Part shown: piece by piece, positions 56,332 to 64,000 of the stretch
How positions within the stretch are numbered: the stretch's first letter is position 1
How the letters are laid out: each line of letters opens with the position of its first letter
Assembly (NCBI RefSeq): GCF_000213175.1
Contig: NW_009799103.1
Coordinates: forward strand, 1,500,977-1,564,976
DNA: 64,000 nt
Direction of reading: 5' to 3'
From: Neurospora tetrasperma FGSC 2508
Lineage: Eukaryota > Ascomycota > Sordariomycetes > Sordariales > Sordariaceae
Translations under genes and position numbers: made by a program
Notes under the pieces: generated by a model
The model's database searches: none
The model's input: the letters and a program-made list of their open reading frames with translations, nothing else
What the model was told of the DNA's origin: nothing

Positions 56332-58040
56332 GTCGCGGTCTAAACTGAAGCACACATCGATGTGATGAGTGAAAGAGGGAAGACGCAACGACCTTATAGT
56401 CACTGTTCAGTCACGACGTTCAATACTCTGCTGGAAGCAGCCCACGAGGCCTCCAAGTCATCAGCCGCAACAATGTGAGCTTGCTAGCAGTTACTTATTG
56501 CTTATCAGCACAGGGGGGTCACCTACGGCACTGGGGGGAAGGTTGAAAGGATCGGGGAGTGGGTCGAGGTTCTCCGCAAGAATGATAAGGGGATTATTTG
56601 GCATGTTAGCTATATGCCTGTTGCATCAAGGGAGTCTCTCAAGACCATGGTAGTCACATTTGGTCGGCACATCCTGATGAAGGAGACATAGACCGATAGG
56701 CGTGGAAAATAAACTCGTGAAGTAGAGGGCGAAAGCGGGAGCTGGGTAGGAGCAATTCCAAGGGCATATTGAAGTTTGCAAGTAAACATCCCTTCTCTAG
56801 CTTAAGTGGTACTCTCAATAGTAACCTTCAATTGATCTTTGATCGTTACTGCACATATTGACTTTCTCTGGAGAACTCTCACAGGTGTCAATGCAACAAT
56901 AAACAAAGGGGTGCGGGAGTACAGCAAACGCCGTTCATTGTCTGGCCGCTCTCCTAGCACCCTCTCTAGCCTCCCACAACTCTTTGTAGGGGGAAGCTAC
57001 TTGCATCCGTTCTCCGGCAATAAGAGTTTTGACTTCCTTGTTCAGAGTCCGGATGTCTCTGCCCGCTGGTGTTGTGGGTTTGGAGGAACAGCATCCTACC
57101 AGCGACGCAATGGTTGCATGCGTGGAAGGCCACTTCTATCGAATGCGAAACAGTATTTCACGGTTGAGCCTTCAATGTAGCGTCTTGGGAACGCAAGTTT
57201 TCTTGGTTTAAAAGCTATGGGTTCCTTCAGCCCTCACCTTTTATGACTATCTCTTTCACGCTTCCAACTGTAACTACTGGCGCAAGTTCGCGCCACCATA
57301 TCTCGACTTCCAGGAACATCACCCGAAGGAGCAGTGAAAAACTCTAACTACATGGGCTCAGGCTTTCGGGTCTTATCATTACAATGTTATTCTCTGTTCA
57401 ACAAATATGGGCTGGGGCTAGCGCCGGAAGAAGTTACCTAGAGGTAGCTGCCCAAGCGAGTTCCTTTCAAGTGTCTTGCTGAAATTCCATCCTGACTGAC
57501 GGTCGTCATGATGAGTAACTTCTTCCTTCCGTCTGATATTCACAAAGCAAACACTGGCGAAAAAGTTGGCTTGGACAAAAGGATCCAAAACATCAAACGA
57601 AACACAAGCACTCGCCATCTCAGGCAGCAAGACCAGTCACGCGGAGTTTGAGAACAACATCAGGATCTTTCAGCAACAGATCAATAATACCAATACATCA
57701 TTCATAGCTGCTTGGTCTTGCATATACCTGTACCTACCTACCTTACCTATCCACTCCTTCTGCCCTCCGCTCCTTCCTTAACTCAAACTAAAATCGACAG
57801 CACCGATTTAACATCCACTTCTCGCCCAATCCACTTTCAGTCACGCATGACCTACGAGAGCTGTGAAGGAAAGTACTCATCCCCTCACTAAACCATTAGC
57901 GCCTTCTTCTAAGAGCTTCCCCATCAGCAGCCCAGGAATCACTCAATAAGTAAACGCAACTCTTTCGCCACAGCCCGTCTTCCTCCAGCCCTCAAATACC
58001 ACCATCAACAACAACCACCAGCAACGAACAAACAAGGATA
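56332..58040. other. 1.7-kb stretch without a supported gene
   Basis: No gene. The last 250 bases are C/A-rich and are probably the leader of the gene at 58041. Confidence 0.5.
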
Positions 58041-59327
58041 ATGGGTCGCACAGGCTACGACACGACCAATCTCCGTAACCCCGGCTCCGATCCCAACAAC
58101 CCGCTGCCCCGCAAAGCCGGTATGGGTTTGATCACCCCTCCTCCCTCCTCCTCGTCGCAAGACCCAAAGGGGGGTGGGAAGGAGCACACCGATACGCCTT
58201 CTGGCTCTACCGTCGGAGCTCACCAGGCTCCTCCAGCGCACCTTCCTCCCGTGAGAAAGAGTGCCGACTTCCGAGAAGCTGTGATTGAGCCTTTCCCAGT
58301 TCTGCCTCAGAGCCAGAGGCAGTCTCGTGGGTTTGGTTTTCAAGTCGGACCTCGAGGCTATGGCGTAGGAGGTGGTAATCGCCCTAGAGCATTGGAAATC
58401 CAGACAACAGGTGGCAAGAACAAATTAATCGATGTTGAGATGGACGGTGCTACCATGTTGGATGGGCCCTTAAGCACTGGAGCTGGCACTGGAGCTGGCA
58501 CCGGCATTGGCGATGACGCGGATCTGATAACACCTCGCGCCTCTCAGTTTGAGCTACCGGGTAACTATCCCAGGGGCACTTCTCGATTCTCTCAACAGCC
58601 CCAGCACTTCGATTCCTCTCCCTCTCGCCATCAGGCATACGGCCAGTACCCGGATGGTCTCCCTCCTCCTCCACCACCCCATATCCTCCGTTCACAAGCA
58701 TCTCAGCTCGGCCTCAAACCCAACAAAAGCAGCAGTGACGACAACGGCAACTTCCACACCCAGTCCCAGGGCTTACGCTCACAGCCCTTCAACTCCAAAA
58801 CCCCTCCTTCGGTCTCATCTAAGCGCAATACGTTTGCTTCGGATACCGCTGAGCCACCTCGGTTCGCTCGTAGCGCCACCATGACCGCCCGCCAGTATCA
58901 AGAGCCTCTCGGAAACGCGACGATCTCTGATACTGTTACCGGTACCTACGACTTTGGAACAAGCGACGCAAGGGATCTGTACATGCGTACGGTAACCCCA
59001 CACCCAGACCCGTGGCCGATGGATGTAGATTTTTTCTCGACAAAACGGAGTTATCCCCAGGAGTCAATGACCACTGCCGGAAGCATACCTAGAGCCGCCC
59101 CTACTCCCGAAACCACCGCAACAACCATAGGGCCTACAGTTAGACCGCCGCCCGGGTTCAACATCGGACCCGGATCGGGATTCGAATCTGGACCCAGACT
59201 CGAGGACCGTAGCTTTCCTTTCTTTCCGCAACCAACGACCCAGGCCGAGAAAGATCGGCGGAGGAAGGCGACGCTGGATGCTGGGTATGCGCAGTTGTTG
59301 GCCAAGAGGCAAAAGCGACACCACTAG
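58041..59327 (+). CDS. low-complexity, probably nuclear protein
   Basis: Single exon, 428 residues from GATAATGGG. Almost the whole protein is rich in Pro, Ser, Gly, Gln and Thr and should be disordered. Features: two GAGTGAGTG-type repeats near 148-155, a PPPPPP run near 210, and an acidic/aromatic patch around WPMDVDFFSTKRSYP. A short conserved-looking C-terminus (TQAEKDRRRKATLDAGYAQL then AKRQKRHH) is helical, basic and a good nuclear localisation signal. Function unknown; a regulatory or RNA/chromatin-linked role would fit but is not shown. Confidence 0.75.
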   Translation: MGRTGYDTTNLRNPGSDPNNPLPRKAGMGLITPPPSSSSQDPKGGGKEHTDTPSGSTVGAHQAPPAHLPPVRKSADFREAVIEPFPVLPQSQRQSRGFGFQVGPRGYGVGGGNRPRALEIQTTGGKNKLIDVEMDGATMLDGPLSTGAGTGAGTGIGDDADLITPRASQFELPGNYPRGTSRFSQQPQHFDSSPSRHQAYGQYPDGLPPPPPPHILRSQASQLGLKPNKSSSDDNGNFHTQSQGLRSQPFNSKTPPSVSSKRNTFASDTAEPPRFARSATMTARQYQEPLGNATISDTVTGTYDFGTSDARDLYMRTVTPHPDPWPMDVDFFSTKRSYPQESMTTAGSIPRAAPTPETTATTIGPTVRPPPGFNIGPGSGFESGPRLEDRSFPFFPQPTTQAEKDRRRKATLDAGYAQLLAKRQKRHH

Positions 59328-60608
59328 CAGGGAGAGAGAGAGTAAGTAGAAGTCGTAAGTCGTCCTCCAGCTTCTCCAGTTTATCTTGCTGAATGTTACT
59401 GTCATCACTAACTCCTTAGTCTTCTCAGTCATTGTTTCTAACCCGCCAATTATAATTGTTGGTTTGTGGTACTTTGCTTCCACGTTCATTCCAGCTATTA
59501 GATATTTGATCTAATAGCCTTGCTTGACAGTCTTCCTCCCCTTCTCTCCTCCTCCTTTTTTTCCATTCTTTTCTTTTCCCTCTTACCTTTCTTTCTGTCG
59601 TCTCCTATTTACAGTTACCTGCCAAACCATGACTAGCAAGCTCTAGACATGGCCTTCATACTTTCACAACCTTAGACCAAAAATTCACGCCAGTCCAAAA
59701 CTCATCTTTCTTCCCTTGCAAGGCATCTAATTCTAGAAAAATACCCGGTGTCCAAGAATCAACGCATTTTCGACCATTTGACATCTCTTTTTCTTTCTTG
59801 TTTTGGCGTTCATAGTTCTCTATGAAGTCTATGTTGGAGCAGGTGATGCCTCCGTCAGGCCAAGCAAGTGTCTTGACCGTTTACCAGAAGGCATCTGCAA
59901 CTCATCACCGCTTAACTTGCAGGAGACGAGTGTCTCGAAGGCACACCGTAGCGTAGCCTGGAAACGTAGGAATACATATCTTCATCTTATACTGTCCAAG
60001 TGACGCTTTCTCAGCTGTGATTTGTGTATTTTCACTATTACTCACTTCCTTTCCGACCAACTCAATCACAAGACGTTCACGTTACATCTCATGGGATCTC
60101 AGGCCAACACAAATCAACCAAAACTTGTTTTGGGATACAGTATTTGAACGCTTTTACATGAATTCTGTTGGGTCTTAACATGCCGAATGGCGGTTCGCGT
60201 TAATCACCATGTTCACAATACCAGGAGTACAAAACTCGTCAGAAAAATGTATATTGTTTTCCAGTAGACGGTTTCAAGATGCCGAATCCGACCTCTCATC
60301 CGGTTTCCAAAACCTACTAGGCTCTTGATCACGCTCTTATATTATTACAAAGCAGTATGTCATCCCATCGTCCCAGTCATTACTCCTTGTTCCCCACTGA
60401 TGAATGTGATTATCCTTGGCCGTGAAAAACGGTTTCTCTGTTCCGGCGCAGATTCGCCTTTACCAGATATAGGTGCATAAAAAACCCACACAACTCCAGC
60501 ACAGAGTCAGTAATGATGTTTCTGGTCTACTCCGTGACTTTGGCCACATCACTTATCAATTCTCTGCAATAGCCTCCCCCCCAAAACAGCCCAAAAGACT
60601 ACTTAACC
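59328..60608. other. 3' region between convergent genes
   Basis: The genes at 58041 and 60609-61980 end towards each other here. No gene seen; T/C-rich patches near 59535-59590. Confidence 0.55.
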
Positions 60609-61980
60609 TTACACGTTGCCACCATTCCAGTCTACAAACGTGTCGTGATCATTGTTTACCAATGGATCAAGCTCGGCGTCAAGCTCCTTGGGCTTCTCTG
60701 CCAGTGTCTGATAGAAAATTGCCGCGTTCTCGCCCTGTTGTGCAAATGATGCATAGAACGAGCGTGACTCGTCAAGATCGAGAGGCGGTTGTGACAGGCT
60801 GTCATACATGTCGTCGAAATGCTCAAAAGAACCATCGAAATAGTTGGGATAGAACTGGGGCTCACTGGCGAGCTGGATCACGCTATCCGACGAGGCTTTA
60901 GGGAGAGCGGCTGAATGGCCTGACTGCGTCGTCGACGTTACGGACATGGCTGATTGTGGAGTAAGCGGTGTATCGGATCTGGTTGAGGTAATTGATGACT
61001 GCCGGTAGCGAGGCTGTGTTGTCTTTGAGTTGTCAAAACTGTCATGGTCGAAAGTCGGAGTGAGAAGTCCCGGTAGGGAAGGTGATCCATCGCCAACGCT
61101 TGGCGTAAGAGCCGGAGGTGTCGAGAACTCGGACGTTGACGAGTTTCTTGTGTGAGTACCGGCAGAACGATGGGAAACGGATAGACTCGGTGAATTGGTT
61201 GATATGGGCGGGACAGGGGGGAGCGACTGTGTCTTCTGTCCAAAGCCGTGGGGTATGCCAGAACTTGTTGAGTTGGCTGAGTTTGCTGATGCCAAGGAGA
61301 GATTCGGAGCTGACTGTGTCCTCTCGTGGAACTGTGGCATGCCATGGTTTGGCGGAAGACCGTAAGAGGGAACTGAGTTCACAGACATCATCGACATTGT
61401 TCGCTGCTGAGGCATTGGCATGTACTGTGGGGCAAGAGGCATCGCTGGCGGTCGGAGTAGAGCTGGGAAGGCCTCTGCAAACTGGGCGTCGACCCTCTGG
61501 TAGTGCTGCTCCAAGGCAAAATTCTGAAAGTTGCCGGTGGTATACGGTAGCCGGGCTGTCCTGGGTTCTTCTTCCTCTTCGTACATGGCATCATTCAGGA
61601 CAGCCTCAGTGGTGATCTTGAAGCCCTTACCGGTACGCTTCTTGTGGATTTCAGATGCCAACCTGGCCGACTGGAGACGGGCCTCGAGACTGCGGTCCGA
61701 GCGACGAGATGCCGCTACGTAGGCCCGTTCCTGGTTGGCTTCGTGGGTACGAGCATCTTGAGGCTTTTGTGGAGTTAGTCTTTCTGGTCTTGTAATCATG
61801 TGGACTGATGGGTGGTCGGCGTACCTTTGGCTTTGGCTTCTCTGTTCGGCCCGCCACAACCTTTGATCTGACTTGCTCTGTGATGTTCACCTTGATGCTG
61901 TCCTGTGTCGTCGGGCTTGGTCGGCTGGCTTGGGTAACGCTCGCTCCCCTCTCCTTGACTCTCGGATCTCTTGGTGCCAT
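60609..61980 (-). CDS. conserved fungal protein, Ser/Pro-rich, unknown function
   Basis: Proposed exons are 61980-61806 and 61756-60609, giving 440 residues. The 49-nt intron has a GACTAAC branch site but a weak donor (GTCCAC); a stronger donor (GTACGC at 61830) would need an acceptor further downstream and would drop residues I believe are conserved. The conserved part is residues about 60-115: THEANQERAYVAASRRSDRS, LARLASEIHKKRTG-type helix, KITTEAVLNDAMYEEEEE. I recall this motif from many ascomycete proteins of unknown function. The N-terminus is basic. Residues 130-400 are rich in Ser, Pro, Thr, Gln and Met, as in transcriptional regulators, and the C-terminus is acidic (DPLVNNDHDTFVDWNGGN), possibly activating. 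Probably nuclear. Confidence 0.78.
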
Positions 61981-63914
61981 GGTTTATGCCTGTCAGGGAA
62001 CCCTCGCTTCTGGACCCCGTTTACACAATTATACACCGTAGGCTAGTGATACAGTGTCTAAGAGACAGGATATCTGGGCCTAGACCTCGAAGATAAGGTA
62101 GTCGTGCCGTGTAAATGGTGTGGATTGTCGAAGACTGGTTCGGCAAGTGCTGGCTCGAATGTCGAGGAATTCACACACAGCGTATGGAATGGTAGTTCAC
62201 GGGGCGATGGAGCGAGTATGAACAGTTCGTGCGGGACACTTGGGCCTGCGGTATTGGTATATTAAGAACAGTAGTAGTATGCTTGATGGACGTCGAAGCT
62301 CGTGGGCCGTAGTAGTAGTAGTAGTAGCGGGGACGGGAAGTACGAGAAGGACGAACTGAAGACGAGGTAACCGAAACTGGTGGTTGTGGACTATGTGTGG
62401 AATGTCACCTTGTGTACCGGCAGGAAAAGAATAGGAACAAGCGGGAGTTTGGCAGGAGAGCAAACGGTGTTATATTTCGACGCTGGGAGCCTGACGTGTT
62501 TGCAGGTCTGTTGTCCAAGATCCCGATCTGGGCGGGTTCGTTGCGTGCGCATCCGCCGTACGGACTGGCAAGTCGGTACCTTCCTTTGACGCAAGCCTGA
62601 AGGGCGAGCGGAGACATCCATGGAGGTGGAGAAGGCAGGTATCATCGCCGGCCCTCGCTCTTTAGTTACCTACAGTACGCAGTACTGGCAGTCTCTCTCC
62701 TGGTTTCATCGCACTTGGCACTGTAAGGTAATGTAATACCTGGTACCGACCTCTTAAGACCTAGAGGTAGTATCAACCTGGCCTTTCGATCTGAGCCGGG
62801 TCCAACATGGTGTTTCTCGTCCCAGACTCTCTGTTCCTGGAAGTGCTCACCAAGCAGAAGCGTAGAGTAACTGTTGCTTCCGGATGAGGGAGAAAAGGAT
62901 TTGAGGACGCCCCCTGCCTACCTAGAGCTACCGCAGCAGTCGTGGAGACGGAAACTAGCCGGCAACAAGGGGGGCGGGATCATTGGCGTCGATTCAAAAG
63001 GCGTAGGGTGTGGGCGGCACCGAGTCGGTTCGGAGTGCGGTCGACGGGACTGGCTGTGTCTGGCTGCTTGCTCGATCCAAAAGCGATCCACAGAGCCACT
63101 CATAGCCAAGGGCACCCGAGTGTTCATCGATCTCGATCCGGTTGTGGTTGCAGACTGACCTTCACAGGGCTTGGCCGTAGTACCTGTTACGTTGCCAGTC
63201 AGTTTAAGTACCGTCCACGTTCAGAGAGAGCACTGTAGGACTGTGCTGTACTGTGAACGGGGCTTGTGCCAATCATAATTGTTAGAGAGGACTGCGGCTG
63301 CCCATTTAAGGTACGTGGCCCTGGAGGTCCACTTGAGGTAGTACCCACTGCCCCGCTCTGCTTTCGCAAGGTATGGTACCACCTTCCAGGTTGATGGAGA
63401 GCTTTGGAGAGCTTCAGAGAAGCTTCAATGTCTCATGCCCTGACATGCTTACCGAGTTGCAGCGTGCGAGCTTCATTGGTCTTTACTACTTCCGTCTTCC
63501 ATGTGCTACACTTGTTTTGACTAGACTCCATCCAGACCTGGCGGACCACATTCCCGTCCTTTCTTGAAGCTCTTTCGCGAGGACACACCTATGCCAGGAC
63601 CAGGTCCGTATTCAGCAGTCGCGGCACCGCAGCTTGCGTGCTGAGCTCAAGCTCGAGTTGGAGATTCGAGGCACTGCCACTCTCTCATTGGCGCTCGCTC
63701 TCTACCAAGTAGTTGTCTCTTGAGTCTGGGTACATAGCTAGTAGCTTCCCGAGTCATTGGTGTTGACAACTCCGTCTGGGGAGGGGGGAGAACGCTCAGA
63801 GGGGTAAGCTCGTCTGATGTTGTAATCTGTTTTGGTCACCGTTTGGAAAAGGTCTAGAACCTCGAGTCGCTTTTGTAGTACTACTGTATCTTGGTGTCTC
63901 GCGCAGATCACAAC
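61981..63914. other. intergenic region to near the right edge
   Basis: The first few hundred bases should hold the promoter and leader of the minus-strand gene. A (GTA)6 microsatellite lies at 62309-62327. No gene supported in the remainder. Confidence 0.5.
62309..62327. repeat. (GTA)6 microsatellite
   Basis: Six GTA units plus one G on the plus strand. Confidence 0.9.
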
Positions 63915-64000
63915 TCAATTCGTCAAATACGTCTCCCCAATTTCTTGGCGGTCCATGTCGATCAACCTCTTGTAGGCCAGATGAGTTCGATTGCAGTGGC
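63915..64000 (-). CDS. possible C-terminal end of a gene leaving the window
   Basis: Minus-strand frame open from the right edge to a TGA at 63915-63917, ending HLAYKRLIDMDRQEIGETYL followed by TN. The pattern (charged helix, no odd residues) looks like a protein end. Another frame is also open here, so this is weak. No family can be named from 27 residues. Confidence 0.25.
   Translation of the reverse strand, partial: HCNRTHLAYKRLIDMDRQEIGETYLTN

Noticed and set aside
58522-58530. ATCTGATAA matches at 1657, 48916 and 58522
   Set aside because: Single sites, one inside coding sequence; frequency fits chance, unlike the four sites at 31.5-33.3 kb.
1-64000. RIP-mutated transposon relics
   Set aside because: No long strongly AT-rich, TpA-enriched block was seen. 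The decayed copies at 47.8-49.3 kb have ordinary GC content.
1-64000. CRISPR array, 5S rRNA gene, telomere or centromere repeats
   Set aside because: None found. Single TAACCCTAACC-like hits (for example near 43570) are isolated and not arrays.

Overview
The window is nuclear DNA of a filamentous ascomycete, almost certainly Neurospora or a very close relative. Genes are carried on both strands, are well spaced, and have short introns (about 50-150 nt, GT...AG, mostly with a CTNAC-type branch site). Coding regions are C-rich at third positions, and intergenic DNA carries long A or T homopolymers. The 536-residue COX10 has the length and character I remember for N. crassa pfh-1; the species is recalled knowledge, not something I could search.

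Layout. 1-10 kb: the 5' part of a GH115 alpha-glucuronidase, an unusual transaldolase, an intron-bearing tRNA-Glu(CTC), mitochondrial COX10, and a Myb-like regulator. 10-15 kb: no gene I can support. 15-21.3 kb: a quinate permease-family transporter, a CYP55-type nitric oxide reductase (P450nor) and an extended SDR. 21.7-25.2 kb: two closely stacked unknown genes and an ankyrin protein. 26.5-29.3 kb: two halves of a BAHD/Tri101-like acyltransferase. 29.3-33.4 kb is gene-poor but holds four GATA-factor sites of the iron-regulator type in front of a siderophore transporter (33.5-35.3 kb). 36-41 kb: a kelch-repeat protein and a four-helix membrane protein. 41-57 kb is accessory in character: a TIR-bounded element with purine/pyrimidine tracts and a minisatellite, an orphan STAND N-terminal-like gene, two decayed relatives of a third gene at 55.4 kb, and one small conserved-looking gene. 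58-62 kb: two disordered, probably nuclear proteins. A possible gene end lies at the right edge.

The genes do not form one obvious cluster. There is loose thematic grouping: plant polysaccharide and aromatic use (GH115, quinate permease, possibly the transaldolase), nitrogen oxide detoxification (CYP55) and iron uptake with its regulatory sites.

The observation I rate highest is the transaldolase at 2.7-4.0 kb. Aligned by eye to E. coli TalB it keeps the Schiff-base lysine but naturally carries Gln, Tyr and Glu at the positions of Glu96, Phe178 and Arg181. These are changes known from laboratory work to turn transaldolase towards fructose-6-phosphate-aldolase-like chemistry and non-phosphorylated acceptors. 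The second is the three-copy unknown gene family (47.8, 48.7 and 55.4 kb) beside the orphan STAND-like gene.
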